This document shows, one piece after another, positions 16,803-26,073 of a stretch of DNA of 64,000 bases. The stretch's first letter is position 1. Each line of letters starts with the position of its first letter. Both the position numbers and the translations under genes were made by a program. Source of the DNA: Streptomyces chartreusis. GTDB taxonomy: Bacteria; Actinomycetota; Actinomycetes; Streptomycetales; Streptomycetaceae. The notes under the pieces were generated by a model that saw only the letters and a program-made list of their open reading frames with translations, made no database searches and was not told the origin of the DNA. The DNA is taken from assembly GCF_008704715.1 (NCBI RefSeq), contig NZ_CP023689.1:682001-746000 (forward strand), read 5' to 3'.

Positions 16803-17606
16803 TCAACCGCCGGAGGCAACCCTCTCGACGGCCGTACGCAGCGGCTCCCACCCCCGGGACCGCCCGACGCCGAGCCGGCGGGCCCGCGCCAACGGCCGCC
16901 AGAAACTCGCCCCGAGCAACGCCTCGGGTGCCACCGCCGCCCCCCGGTCCAGGATCGTCTCGGGCACCTTCTGCGGATCGGGCACGTCGTACTCGGCGAT
17001 GATCTCGTCGTACCGGTCGCGCAGCACCGTGTTGCGGCGGTCGGCGCCGAACACGACGAGCTGCCCGGTGGGCTGTGTGTCGACGAGCACCGTCACCAGG
17101 TCGGGGCGATGACGCCCGAGGATCTCGGCGAGCTTGTAGACGTCGCCGGTCCACGCGCCGGTGTGCCGGTCGCGGGCCGCCTCGTCGACGTTGCGCGGCA
17201 GCATGTCGTCGAAGACGATCACACTCGTCCAGTCCGAGTGCCGCTCGATGTTCATGAAGTCCCGCAGCACGTACTCGAACAGGTGCATCCCGTCGATGAA
17301 CGACAGGTCGAGGACGGTGCGCCGCCAGTACGCGAACGGGCTACGGCCCCGGCGCAGGTTCCGCAGTGGATGGCGGCCGCCCTTGAGGTGGATGAGGGGT
17401 TTGGCACGGGCGAAGAAGTCGTCGCTGGTGGCCTTGACCAGATGGACGTCGCAGCGGATCTCCGTGACGACCTTGAAGGCCGGGTCGACGGCGATGGTGG
17501 GGACGCGCGAGAGCCGGAGACTGCGGCCGTCGTTGACCCCGATCTCCAGGTAGTTGCGGTTGCCGCTGACCTTGTGCAGTTCCTTCAGGAACTCATGGCG
17601 TTTCAC
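16803..17606 (-). CDS. class I SAM-dependent methyltransferase-like protein
   Basis: 267 residues from GTG 17606, chosen because AAGGAGA precedes it at ideal distance. The Rossmann motif I region is NYLEIGVNDGRSL (about 18-30), followed by TIAVDPAF as the acidic end of strand 2. LSFIDGMHLFEYVLRDFMN is the conserved motif of the Methyltransf_24 group, which often acts on sugars or small molecules. The start overlaps the rmlD stop by 14 bases, so it is the last gene of the rmlA-rmlB-rmlD operon. It probably modifies the sugar or polymer made with dTDP-rhamnose (inference). Confidence 0.75.
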   Translation of the reverse strand: MKRHEFLKELHKVSGNRNYLEIGVNDGRSLRLSRVPTIAVDPAFKVVTEIRCDVHLVKATSDDFFARAKPLIHLKGGRHPLRNLRRGRSPFAYWRRTVLDLSFIDGMHLFEYVLRDFMNIERHSDWTSVIVFDDMLPRNVDEAARDRHTGAWTGDVYKLAEILGRHRPDLVTVLVDTQPTGQLVVFGADRRNTVLRDRYDEIIAEYDVPDPQKVPETILDRGAAVAPEALLGASFWRPLARARRLGVGRSRGWEPLRTAVERVASGG

Positions 17607-18474
17607 GAAGGGTCTCCTTGCGGATCCGGGGCAGTGCTTCGTGCAGGGCGGTGCGCCAGTCGCGTACCGGTGCGGGGCCGAGCCGCTGCCGGCGGCCGTG
17701 CGCGAGGACGCTGTACGCGGGGCGGGGAGCGGGCCGGGGGAAGGCCGCGCTGGTGACGGGGCGTACCCGGTCGGGGTCGGCGTCCAAGAGCCGGAACACC
17801 TCACGGGCCAGGTCGTACCAGGTGGCCTCGCCGGAGTTGGTGGCGTGCAGGACGCCGTTCGTGTCGCGGCCGACGCGTGGGCCGAGGTCGGCGAGGAACG
17901 CGGCGACGTCGGCGCTCCAAGTGGGCTGTCCGCGCTGGTCGTTGACGACGTCTACGGTGTCCAGACGGGCCTCGAGCTCGATCATCGTACGGACGAAGCT
18001 GCGGCCGTGGACGCCGTACAGCCAGGCCGTGCGCACCACCGCGCTCGCGCCCGGGAGTTCGTCCGCGACGCCTTGCTCGCCGGCCAGTTTGGTGCGGCCG
18101 TAGGCGGTGCGGGGGGACGGGGACTCGTCCTCCGCGTAGGGGGTGTTGGCGTCCCCGGCGAAGACGTAGTCGGTGGAGACATGGATCATTCGGGCGCCGT
18201 GCGCGGCGCAGGCTCGGGCGAGGAGGCGTGGGCCGTCGCCGTTGACGCGCAGGGCGCGTGCCTCGTCCTGTTCGGCGTCGTCGACGGCCGTGTAGGCGGC
18301 GCAGTTGACGAGCAGGTCGGGGTGGTGGGCGGCGAAGGCGCGCTCGATGGATTCGGGAGCCGTGATGTCGAGGGCGGCGTGGTCGAGGGCGGTCACTTCC
18401 TCGCCGCGGGCGCGGAGTTCACCGACCAGGTCGTGGCCGAGCATGCCGCCCGCGCCGGTGACCAGCCACCTCAT
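17593..18474 (-). CDS. rmlD: dTDP-4-dehydrorhamnose reductase
   Basis: 293 residues, a short-chain dehydrogenase carrying out the last step to dTDP-L-rhamnose. It has the N-terminal nucleotide site VTGAGGMLG, then NCAAYTAVDDAE, VSTDYVFAG, and the catalytic YGRTK (YxxxK) with the upstream Thr of the triad. The C-terminal region has HATNSGEATWYDLAREVF, as in other RmlD proteins. It overlaps rmlB by four bases (ATGA) at its start and the methyltransferase-like gene by 14 bases at its end. Part of a compact rmlA-rmlB-rmlD operon. Confidence 0.92.
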   Translation of the reverse strand: MRWLVTGAGGMLGHDLVGELRARGEEVTALDHAALDITAPESIERAFAAHHPDLLVNCAAYTAVDDAEQDEARALRVNGDGPRLLARACAAHGARMIHVSTDYVFAGDANTPYAEDESPSPRTAYGRTKLAGEQGVADELPGASAVVRTAWLYGVHGRSFVRTMIELEARLDTVDVVNDQRGQPTWSADVAAFLADLGPRVGRDTNGVLHATNSGEATWYDLAREVFRLLDADPDRVRPVTSAAFPRPAPRPAYSVLAHGRRQRLGPAPVRDWRTALHEALPRIRKETLRETP

Positions 18475-19460
18475 CCGTGCTCCTCACCGACGCGCCGTTT
18501 GAGGGGTTCCCACCAGGCTCGGTGGTCCCGGTACCAGGCGACGGTGGCGGCGAGGCCGGAGGCGAAGTCGTGGCGGGGCCGGTAGCCGAGTTCGGTGCGG
18601 GCCTTGCTCCAGTCGACGGAGTAGCGCAGGTCGTGTCCCTTGCGGTCCTCGACCTTGCGCACCCGGTCCCAGTCGGCGCCGCATGCCTTCAGGAGCAGGC
18701 CGGTGAGGTCCTTGTTGCTCAGTTCGGTGCCGCCGCCGATGTTGTAGATCTCGCCGGGGCGGCCCTCGGTGCGGACCAGTTCGACGCCCTGGCAGTGGTC
18801 GTCGACGTGCAGCCAGTCGCGGACGTTGAGGCCCTCGCCGTAGAGGGGGACCTGCTCTCCGTCGAGGAGGTTGGTGATGAAGAGCGGGATGACCTTCTCG
18901 GGGAACTGGTGCGGGCCGTAGTTGTTGGAGCAGCGGGTGACGCGCACGTCCAGGCCGTGGGTGCGGTGGTAGGCGAGGGCGAACAGGTCGGAGGAGGCCT
19001 TGGAGGCGGAGTACGGCGAGCTGGGCCGCAGGATGTCCTGCTCGGTGGACGAGCCGGACCCGACGGAGCCGTAGACCTCGTCGGTCGACACGTGCACGAA
19101 GGGTTCGACGCGGTAGCGAAGGGCCGCGTCCAGCAGGGTCTGGGTGCCGACGACGTTGGTGAGGACGAAGTCGCCGGCGCCCGCGATCGAACGGTCGACG
19201 TGGGACTCGGCGGCGAAGTGGACCACCTGGTCGGCCTCGGCCATCAGCTTGTCGACGAGCTCGGCGTCCCGGATGTCCCCTTGCACGAATTCCAGCCGGG
19301 GGTGGTCGAGTTCGAGGTTGTCGAGGGTGCCGGCGTAGGTGAGCTTGTCCAGCACGGTGATCCGGGGCGCGTCGGGCGCGTCCGGTGCGTCGCGGGCGAG
19401 CAGGGTGCGGACGTAGGTCGAGCCGATGAAGCCGGCGGCGCCGGTGACGAGAAGGTTCAT
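18471..19460 (-). CDS. rmlB: dTDP-glucose 4,6-dehydratase
   Basis: 329 residues, the family length. It converts dTDP-glucose to dTDP-4-keto-6-deoxyglucose using bound NAD. The NAD motif is TGAAGFIGS. VHFAAESHVDRSI, HVSTDEVYGS and the catalytic YSASKASSD (YxxxK) follow, with the sugar-binding RVTRCSNNYGPHQFPEK segment typical of RmlB. The stop overlaps the rmlD start and the start overlaps the rmlA stop (ATGA at both joints), indicating tight translational coupling. Confidence 0.95.
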   Translation of the reverse strand: MNLLVTGAAGFIGSTYVRTLLARDAPDAPDAPRITVLDKLTYAGTLDNLELDHPRLEFVQGDIRDAELVDKLMAEADQVVHFAAESHVDRSIAGAGDFVLTNVVGTQTLLDAALRYRVEPFVHVSTDEVYGSVGSGSSTEQDILRPSSPYSASKASSDLFALAYHRTHGLDVRVTRCSNNYGPHQFPEKVIPLFITNLLDGEQVPLYGEGLNVRDWLHVDDHCQGVELVRTEGRPGEIYNIGGGTELSNKDLTGLLLKACGADWDRVRKVEDRKGHDLRYSVDWSKARTELGYRPRHDFASGLAATVAWYRDHRAWWEPLKRRVGEEHG

Positions 19461-20524
19461 GTGTGGATCTGCACCTTGCTGTGGTCGCCGAGGACGAGGT
19501 GGTGGGCGCTGGGGACGCTGGGCGCGGGCGTGACCTCGACGTGCCGGCCGATGAGCGAGGACTCGATGCGGCCCACCCCGTGGAGGGTGGAGTCCCGCAG
19601 CACGATGGAGAACTCCAGTTCGCTGTCGATGACGCGGCAGTTCTCCGCGACGGACGTGAAGGGGCCGACGAAGGAGTCCTCGACCAGGGTGCCGGCGCCG
19701 ACCACGGCGGGGCCGACGATGCGCGAGTTGATGACGCGAGCGCCCTCCTCGACGACGACGCGGCCGACCGCCTCCGATGCCTCGTCGACCTCGCCGTCGA
19801 TGCGGCGGCTGAGGCTCTCCAGGACGGTCCGGTTCACCTCCAGCATGTCGGCGACGTTGCCGGTGTCCTTCCAGTAGCCCTGGATGACGGTGCAGCGCAC
19901 GTCGGCGCGGGCGTCGATCAGGTGCTGGATGGCGTGGGTGATCTCCAGTTCGCCGCGCCAGGACGGGGTGATGGCACGGACCGCGTCATGGATGACCGGG
20001 GTGAACAGATAGACGCCGACGAGCGCGAGGTCGCTCTTGGGGTGTTCGGGCTTCTCCTCCAGGCCGAGGACATGGCCGTCGTCGTCGAGTTCGGCGACGC
20101 CGAAGGAGCGCGGGTCCTGCACGTGCGTCAGCAGGATCTGGGCGTCGGGGCGGTTGCCGCGGAACTCCTCCACCAGGTCGGCGATGCCGCTGACGATGAA
20201 GTTGTCGCCCAGGTACATCACGAAGTCGTCGTCGCCCAGGAAGTCCCGGGCGATGATCACGGCGTGCGCGAGCCCCAGCGGGCGTTCCTGGGGGATGTAG
20301 GTGATTTCCAGGCCGAATTTGGAACCGTCGCCCACGGCGTCCTGGATCTCCGCAGCGGTGTCACCGACGATCACACCGACCTCGGTGATGCCGGCCGCTG
20401 CGATGGATTCGAGGCCGTAGAAGAGCACGGGTTTGTTTGCCACGGGCACGAGCTGTTTGGCCGAAGTGTGCGTGATCGGCCTCAGGCGCGTACCGGCACC
20501 ACCGGACAGCACAAGAGCCTTCAT
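19457..20524 (-). CDS. rmlA: glucose-1-phosphate thymidylyltransferase, long StrD-like form
   Basis: 355 residues from ATG 20524, giving the exact family start (KALVLSGGAGTRLRPIT). The sugar nucleotidyltransferase signature and KQLVPVANKP are followed by YLGDNF and EEKP. The C-terminal ~110 residues are a left-handed beta-helix (repeats such as VGPAVVGAGTLVEDSFVGPFTSV). This is longer than the ~290-residue RmlA of enterobacteria and matches the StrD-type form of actinomycetes, which often lacks classical feedback behaviour. It makes dTDP-glucose. First gene of the minus-strand rml operon. Confidence 0.92.
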   Translation of the reverse strand: MKALVLSGGAGTRLRPITHTSAKQLVPVANKPVLFYGLESIAAAGITEVGVIVGDTAAEIQDAVGDGSKFGLEITYIPQERPLGLAHAVIIARDFLGDDDFVMYLGDNFIVSGIADLVEEFRGNRPDAQILLTHVQDPRSFGVAELDDDGHVLGLEEKPEHPKSDLALVGVYLFTPVIHDAVRAITPSWRGELEITHAIQHLIDARADVRCTVIQGYWKDTGNVADMLEVNRTVLESLSRRIDGEVDEASEAVGRVVVEEGARVINSRIVGPAVVGAGTLVEDSFVGPFTSVAENCRVIDSELEFSIVLRDSTLHGVGRIESSLIGRHVEVTPAPSVPSAHHLVLGDHSKVQIHT

Positions 20525-20618
20525 CTGCTTCACCTTAGCCGCGATTCGGCCATTTTGACGGGGTCGGTTCGCCTGTGCGATACCCCGGAGCCGTCCCGAG
20601 TTCACCGGAATTCAGGCT

Positions 20619-23069
20619 TCAGTCGCTTGCCGCGATCTCGCTCCACACCTGTTTTCCGCCACTGACGGGCACCGTCCCCCACGCCGCCGACATGGCCTCG
20701 ACCAGCAGGATTCCGCGCCCGCCCGTGGCCTCCCAGCTGAGACTGGCCGGCTTGACGGGAGTGCGGGGCGAGGCGTCGGCGACCGCGACGCGCACGCGGT
20801 GGTTGACGAACGTCAGGTCGAGGCGGACTCGGCCGTCCGTGTGCACGAGGGCGTTGGTGACGAGTTCGGACACGACGAGCAGCACGGTGTCCGCGTCCCG
20901 CTGCGGCACTCCCCAGGCCCGCAGGGTGCGGCGGGTGAAGCGGCGGGCGTGGCCCACGGCCTCCGGGACGCGCCAGACCGTCCAGCTCTCGCGCAGGGGC
21001 CGTACGGCCATGCCGTCGTAGCGCAGCAGGAGCAGCGCGATGTCGTCGTTGCGGCGGGCGCCGACCAGCAGGGCGTCGGCGACGAGGCCGAGGTGCGCGG
21101 GGTCGGAGCGGGCGAGTTCAAGGGCCAGCCGCTCCATCCCGGTGTCGATGTCGTCCTCGGCGGACTCGACGAGGCCGTCGGTGGTCAGGGCGACGATGGT
21201 GCCGGGGGTCAGCCCCAGCGGGCTCATCGGGAAGTCGGCCTGCCGCATCACGCCCAGCGGCGGGCCGCCCTCCGCCTCGGCGATCTCCGTCCCGCCGTCC
21301 GGCCGGCGCAGGACCGGCGGGAGGTGCCCGGCGCGCACGCACCAGCCTGTGCCCTCCTCCAGGTCGATGTCGACGTAGCAGCAGGTGGCGAAGAGGTCGG
21401 TCTCCATGTCCATCAGGAGGCGGTTGGCGTGGTGGACGACCACGTCCGGGGGGTGTCCTTCGGCGGCGTAGGCGCGCAGCGCGGTGCGCATCTGGCCCAT
21501 GAGGGTGGCGGCCGCCGCGCTGTGGCCCTGGACGTCGCCGATGACGAGGGCGACGTGGTTGTCGGGCAGCAGGATCACGTCGTACCAGTCGCCGCCGACC
21601 TCCAGTCCGGCCGTGGTGGGCAGATAGCGGGCGACGGCCTCCGCGCCGGGCAGCCGGGGCAGGCGGCGCGGCAGCAGCTGGCGCTGGAGCATGCCGACGA
21701 GCTCGTGCTCGGCGTCGAAGGCGTGGGCGCGCATCAGTGCCTGCCCGGCGAGACCGGCGGAGGCGGTGAGCAGGGCGCGTTCGTCGGGGCCGAACTCGTG
21801 CGGGGTGTCCCAGCCGATGAGGCAGGCGCCGGCCATCCGGCCGCCGGCGGGCAGCGGCAGGACGGCCAGCCCGCCGGGGCCGACGTCGGCGAGGGCGGGT
21901 TCCAGCGGGGTGCCGGCCGGCCAGATCCGGGCGCGGCCCTCGCGCAGTGCGGCGGCGAGGGTGGGCATGGCGCGCACGGGCGCGTCCGGCCATTCGGTAC
22001 GCCACTCCAGGCGCCACAACTCCGGCCAGGACTCGGGTTCCGGCGGGTCGAGGACGGTCACGACGAGACGGTCGTGCTCCAGCTCGGCCAGCGCGATGCG
22101 GTCGGCGCGCAGCGGCTTGCGCAGGGCGGTGACGACGGCGTGGCTGACGTCGCGGACGGTGCCGGCGGTGGCGAGGGCCGCGGCGAGGCGCTGGACGCGG
22201 GTCACGTCGGTGACCTCGGCGCGCAGGGTGGAGGCGTCGGCGACGGTGCCGACGAGGCGGGCGGGCCGGCCCTCGCCACCGGGCAGGAGACGGCCGCGGA
22301 GCCTGAGCCATCTGGGCGGGCCGGCGGGCTGCAGGACCCGGAACTCCAGCTCGCGGTCGCCGATGGACATGTGGTCGGCCTCGACGACCGACATCAGTGA
22401 CGGCAGGTCCTCGGGGACGGTCAGGCCCAGCAGGGTCTCGACCCTGCCGTCGAACTGCTGCGGTCCGATGCCGAACAGCCCGAGGAGGCCGTCGCCGACC
22501 TCGACCCGGCCGGTGTCCATGGCGAGGCTGAACGCGTTGACCGGCAGCTCGCCCCCTTCGGCGGCCGCGGCCGGGGCGGGGTAGGCGATCGCCTCGGCGA
22601 CCAGCTCCAGGCACACGCGGTCCTCGGCGTCGAAGCCGCCGGGCCGCTCGGTCACGGCGAGCAGACAACCGCCGTCGTCCTCGGCGGGCAGGACGGCCAG
22701 GGAGAAGTCCCGTGACGGTGCCCGCCGGGATTCCGCGCGGTCGGCGAGCTGCTCCGGGCCGAGCCGGACGGCACGGCCGGTGCGCCGGGCCTCGGCGAGC
22801 GGGGAGCGTCCGGTCGGGCTGTAGCCGTCTCGCAGGCCGTAGACGGTGCGGGGTACACCGGCGCACTCGACGAGGCAGAGCAGCTCGCCGTCCTCACTCG
22901 GTGTGTACACCGCGGCCAGGGTCGCTCCGGCGAAGACGAGCGCCTGTTCCAGCACCCGCCGGAGCCTCTCGGGCGAGTCCGGCTCGACGGAAAGCGCCTT
23001 CAGGGCCTCCTCGGCGCGCAGGCTTCTCGTCCTGCGTCCCGCGGTGCCCTCAGTGACCACGTCCGCCAT
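20619..23069 (-). CDS. SpoIIE-type PP2C phosphatase with C-terminal RsbW-like ATPase domain
   Basis: 816 residues from ATG 23069 (a TTG-started longer frame reaches 23123 without a good ribosome site). Domains: GAF (about 30-180), PAS-like (about 190-280), second GAF (about 300-455), PP2C/SpoIIE (about 465-675; GGDWYDV, VIGDVQGHSAAAA, ALTTDGLVES, NDDIALLLL). A HATPase_c domain of the anti-sigma kinase type follows (about 685-815; VVSELVTNALVH and GGRGILLVEA). The fusion of phosphatase and kinase-like modules in one chain is common in Streptomyces partner-switching proteins. It is divergent from ramC, so it may read or shape developmental signals (inference). Confidence 0.88.
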   Translation of the reverse strand: MADVVTEGTAGRRTRSLRAEEALKALSVEPDSPERLRRVLEQALVFAGATLAAVYTPSEDGELLCLVECAGVPRTVYGLRDGYSPTGRSPLAEARRTGRAVRLGPEQLADRAESRRAPSRDFSLAVLPAEDDGGCLLAVTERPGGFDAEDRVCLELVAEAIAYPAPAAAAEGGELPVNAFSLAMDTGRVEVGDGLLGLFGIGPQQFDGRVETLLGLTVPEDLPSLMSVVEADHMSIGDRELEFRVLQPAGPPRWLRLRGRLLPGGEGRPARLVGTVADASTLRAEVTDVTRVQRLAAALATAGTVRDVSHAVVTALRKPLRADRIALAELEHDRLVVTVLDPPEPESWPELWRLEWRTEWPDAPVRAMPTLAAALREGRARIWPAGTPLEPALADVGPGGLAVLPLPAGGRMAGACLIGWDTPHEFGPDERALLTASAGLAGQALMRAHAFDAEHELVGMLQRQLLPRRLPRLPGAEAVARYLPTTAGLEVGGDWYDVILLPDNHVALVIGDVQGHSAAAATLMGQMRTALRAYAAEGHPPDVVVHHANRLLMDMETDLFATCCYVDIDLEEGTGWCVRAGHLPPVLRRPDGGTEIAEAEGGPPLGVMRQADFPMSPLGLTPGTIVALTTDGLVESAEDDIDTGMERLALELARSDPAHLGLVADALLVGARRNDDIALLLLRYDGMAVRPLRESWTVWRVPEAVGHARRFTRRTLRAWGVPQRDADTVLLVVSELVTNALVHTDGRVRLDLTFVNHRVRVAVADASPRTPVKPASLSWEATGGRGILLVEAMSAAWGTVPVSGGKQVWSEIAASD

Positions 23070-23175
23070 TACAGCGCTTATGAGCCACCTGCGCAGCCCC
23101 TGTGAGCGTTCCGTGCCCGCCAAGGTGCGTGCGGCGCTCGAAAGGAGCCGAACATGACTTTACGCATGCGTTCCG

Positions 23176-23204
23176 CACGGTGATCTCGTGACAGCCGTGA
23201 CTGT
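23176..23204. promoter_or_regulatory. iterated GTGA motifs in the ramC upstream region
   Basis: GTGA starts at 23180, 23188 and 23197, the last two inside CGTGACAGCCGTGAC. Spacings of 8-9 bases place them near one face of the helix. They lie between the divergent phosphatase and ramC, where RamR would be expected to act. This is a candidate only; I cannot confirm a RamR consensus. Confidence 0.25.
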
Positions 23205-23258
23205 GCGTGGCCGCCGGCCCGCTGGAAAGCTCGGTGCCGGGCCTGCGGAGGGGGACGT

Positions 23259-25898
23259 ATGGACAAGCGCTACGAGGTGTACGCGCTGGCAGACAGACAC
23301 TTCTACGAGACGCCGGACCGGCTGTCCGCGGACGGCCAGGAGGCCGCGCCGCTGTACGAGGCGGCACGGCGTGCGGCGCCCGAGGGCTGGAAGGCCGCAC
23401 GGATCGGCGACTGGCTGACCCTGGCGCCGCTCGGCCCGGACGGGACTCCGCTGCCGGACCGCGCCCAGGGCTGGAAGATCCATGTCTCGGCGACCCTCGC
23501 GAACGCCGAGCGGATCGCCGGGATCGTATGGGACTACTGCGTGCCGCGGGGCATCGCCTTCAAGTTCGTGCCGGGCCCGCACCTGGTGCATCTGCGCAAC
23601 GCCAAGTACGCGGGGCGGGACTCCAGCGGCAAGTTCGTCACCGTCTACCCGGCCGACGACGAGCAGCTCCACACGGTGCTGCGCGAGCTGGGCCGGCTGC
23701 TCGAGGGTTTCGAGGGGCCGTACATCCTGACCGACCTGCGCTGGGGCGAGGGTCCGCTGTACGTGCGGTACGGCGCCTTCGCGCGGCTGTTCGTCGTCGA
23801 CGAGCGCGGTTCGCTGGTGCCTGCGGTGCGGGACGGCGAGGGTCGGCTGGTGCCGGACCGGCGGGCTCCGTCGTTCCAGGTGCCCGAGTGGGTGACGCTG
23901 CCGTCGTTCCTCGCCCCGCATCTGGCGGCCCGCAACACCACGACGGTCGGCGAGCTGCCGTACCGCATCGAGAAGGCGCTGCACTTCTCCAACGGCGGCG
24001 GGGTGTACGCGGGCACCGACACGCGTGACGGACGCAAGGTGGTGCTGAAGGAGGGCCGGCCGCACGCGGGGCTCGCCGCGGACGGGGCGGACGCAGTGGC
24101 CCGGCTGGAGCGGGAGAAGTACGCGCTGGAGCAGCTGGCGGGCACCGGGGTGGTGCCCGAGGTACGGGACTGGTTCCTGCTCGGCGAACACCGCTTCCTG
24201 GTCATGGACTTCGTGCCGGGGCGCACCTTGAACTCGTTCTTCGCGGAACGCCACCCGCTGATCGGCCCCGACGCGGACCCGAGCGCGATCGCCGACTACA
24301 CGGCCTGGGCGCTGCGCATCCACGGGGCGGTCGAACGTGCCGTGGAGGCGGTGCACGCGCGCGGGATCGTCTTCAACGACCTGCACGTCTTCAACATCAT
24401 GGTCGCCCCCGACGAGGAGTCGGTGTCCCTGCTCGACTTCGAGGCGGCGGCGCCGGTCGGTGAAAACGGCCGCCAGGTCGTCGCCCATCCCGGCTTCATG
24501 GCCCCGGCGGACCGAAGAGGCGTGGACGTCGACCGCTACGCACTGGCCTGTCTGCGGCTGGCGATGTTCCTGCCCGTCACCACCCTGTTCGTCGTGGACC
24601 GCGGCAAGGCGGCACATCTGGCGGAGGTGATCGCGGACCGGTTCCCGGACGTGCCGCGGCAGTTCCTCGCCGAGGCGGTCGCCGAGATCACCCGGGACGT
24701 GCCCGGCGGTCGACCGCCGACGCCGTCCGCAGCGCGCTCCGTCCCGGCGTCGTTCGTGGAGCCCGGCGACTGGCCCTACAGCCGCGACTCGATGGTCAAG
24801 GCGCTGCTGGCCTCCGCGACCCCGGAGCGCGAGGACCGGCTCTTCCCCGGCGACATCGGGCAGTTCTCCGACGGCGGCGGACTGGGCCTGGCCCATGGCG
24901 CGGCCGGTGTGCTGTACGCCCTGGCCGCGAGCGGCGCCGAACGCTACGAAGAGGGCGAGCGCTGGCTGCTGGACCGCACGGACCCGCCTCCGGCGGGCAC
25001 GCCGCTTGGCCTGTACGACGGTCTCGCGGGCGTGGCCCACGTCCTCGGCCTGCTCGGTCACCGGCAGCGGGCCCTGGACCTGATGGACACGATCCTGCGC
25101 GAGCGGTGGCAGCGGCTCTCCTCCGACCTGCGCGGCGGGCTGGCCGGACTGGGCCTGGTCCTCGACGACCTGGCGCACACCACCGGCGAGCCGGAGCTGC
25201 GCGAGCGGGCCGCGGAGGCCGCGGACATCCTCTTGCGGCGCCTCGGCGAACCGGTCGCGGACGGCCAACGCCCGCGTGCCGGGCTGCTGCGGGGCGCGAG
25301 CGGGCCCGCACTGTTCCTGCTGCGGCGCTACGAGCGGACCGGCGACCGCCGGCTGCTGGACGCGGCCGGCGAGGCAGTGCGCCGGGATCTCGCCGCCTGC
25401 GTCGAGCAGAAGGGCGGCTCGCTGGAGGTCGACGAGGGCTGGCGGAGCATGCCTTACCTGGGCGAGGGCAGTGTGGGCGTGGGAATGGTCCTCGACGACC
25501 ATCTCGCCCACGCCGACGACGACACGGGCGCCTTCGAGCGGGCCCGCGCCGGCATCCTCACCGCCGCCACCTCCCGCTTCTACGCACAGCCCGGCCTGTT
25601 CCAGGGACGTGCCGGGATGATCCTGCACCTCAGCCGTACGACCACGCCGGGCGCGGACGCGGACCGGCTCGCCGCCCAGATCGCCGGGCTCGGCTGGTAC
25701 GCGATGTCCTACCAGGGCCAACTGGCCTTTCCCGGGCACCAGATGATGCGGCTCTCCATGGACCTGGGCACCGGAACGGCCGGCTGTCTGCTGGCCCTCC
25801 GAGCGGCCCTCGGCACCGACGAGGCGGGTGCGGCCCCGGCCCACCTGCCCTTCCTCCCGCCGCCCGCGCGGCACACAGAACGCGGCTCCGCGAACTGA
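23259..25898 (+). CDS. ramC: class III lanthipeptide synthetase (RamC/AmfT type)
   Basis: 879 residues. The N-terminal lyase-like region covers about 1-230. The Ser/Thr-kinase-like domain covers about 240-500: VVLKEGRPH, then FNDLHVFNIMV (about 368-378) and LLDFEA in place of DFG. A LanC-like cyclase domain covers about 540-860, with the glycine-rich helical repeats GLAHGAAGVLYAL, GLYDGLAGVAHVL and GLFQGRAGMILHL but without the zinc-binding Cys-Cys-His set. That combination defines class III LanKC enzymes, which phosphorylate and dehydrate Ser/Thr and form (methyl)lanthionine. The ramS precursor follows 48 bases downstream. The ATG at 23259 follows GGAGGGGGACGT. By locus order it is the SapB synthetase of this strain. 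Confidence 0.93.
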   Translation: MDKRYEVYALADRHFYETPDRLSADGQEAAPLYEAARRAAPEGWKAARIGDWLTLAPLGPDGTPLPDRAQGWKIHVSATLANAERIAGIVWDYCVPRGIAFKFVPGPHLVHLRNAKYAGRDSSGKFVTVYPADDEQLHTVLRELGRLLEGFEGPYILTDLRWGEGPLYVRYGAFARLFVVDERGSLVPAVRDGEGRLVPDRRAPSFQVPEWVTLPSFLAPHLAARNTTTVGELPYRIEKALHFSNGGGVYAGTDTRDGRKVVLKEGRPHAGLAADGADAVARLEREKYALEQLAGTGVVPEVRDWFLLGEHRFLVMDFVPGRTLNSFFAERHPLIGPDADPSAIADYTAWALRIHGAVERAVEAVHARGIVFNDLHVFNIMVAPDEESVSLLDFEAAAPVGENGRQVVAHPGFMAPADRRGVDVDRYALACLRLAMFLPVTTLFVVDRGKAAHLAEVIADRFPDVPRQFLAEAVAEITRDVPGGRPPTPSAARSVPASFVEPGDWPYSRDSMVKALLASATPEREDRLFPGDIGQFSDGGGLGLAHGAAGVLYALAASGAERYEEGERWLLDRTDPPPAGTPLGLYDGLAGVAHVLGLLGHRQRALDLMDTILRERWQRLSSDLRGGLAGLGLVLDDLAHTTGEPELRERAAEAADILLRRLGEPVADGQRPRAGLLRGASGPALFLLRRYERTGDRRLLDAAGEAVRRDLAACVEQKGGSLEVDEGWRSMPYLGEGSVGVGMVLDDHLAHADDDTGAFERARAGILTAATSRFYAQPGLFQGRAGMILHLSRTTTPGADADRLAAQIAGLGWYAMSYQGQLAFPGHQMMRLSMDLGTGTAGCLLALRAALGTDEAGAAPAHLPFLPPPARHTERGSAN

Positions 25899-25946
25899 CG
25901 GAGTCGTGACACAACCCCGTCCCCATGAAGAAGGAGAGGAAACGAG

Positions 25947-26057
25947 ATGGCACTTCTCGACCTGCAGACGATGGAGACCGAGCAGCACACCGGCGGCGGC
26001 AGCACGCTCAGCCTGCTGCTCTGCGCCAGCCAGGCGAGCATCAGCCTCTGTCTCTGA
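25947..26057 (+). CDS. ramS: SapB-type lanthipeptide precursor (RamS/AmfS)
   Basis: 36 residues. The leader contains LLDLQTMETE, matching the conserved FDLQ(S)ME box of RamS/AmfS that RamC recognises. The core contains two S-x-x-x-C ring units: SLLLC (S22-C26) and SISLC (S31-C35), as in SapB. Further serines S19 and S28 could become dehydroalanine. From memory, S. coelicolor RamS has five residues between the first Cys and the second ring Ser; here there are four (ASQA), so the linker is one shorter. The ribosome site is AAGGAGAGGAAACGAG. The product is a surfactant peptide that lets aerial hyphae break the water surface. A strong terminator-like hairpin follows at once. Confidence 0.93.
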   Translation: MALLDLQTMETEQHTGGGSTLSLLLCASQASISLCL

Positions 26058-26073
26058 CACCTGGTGCAGTGAC

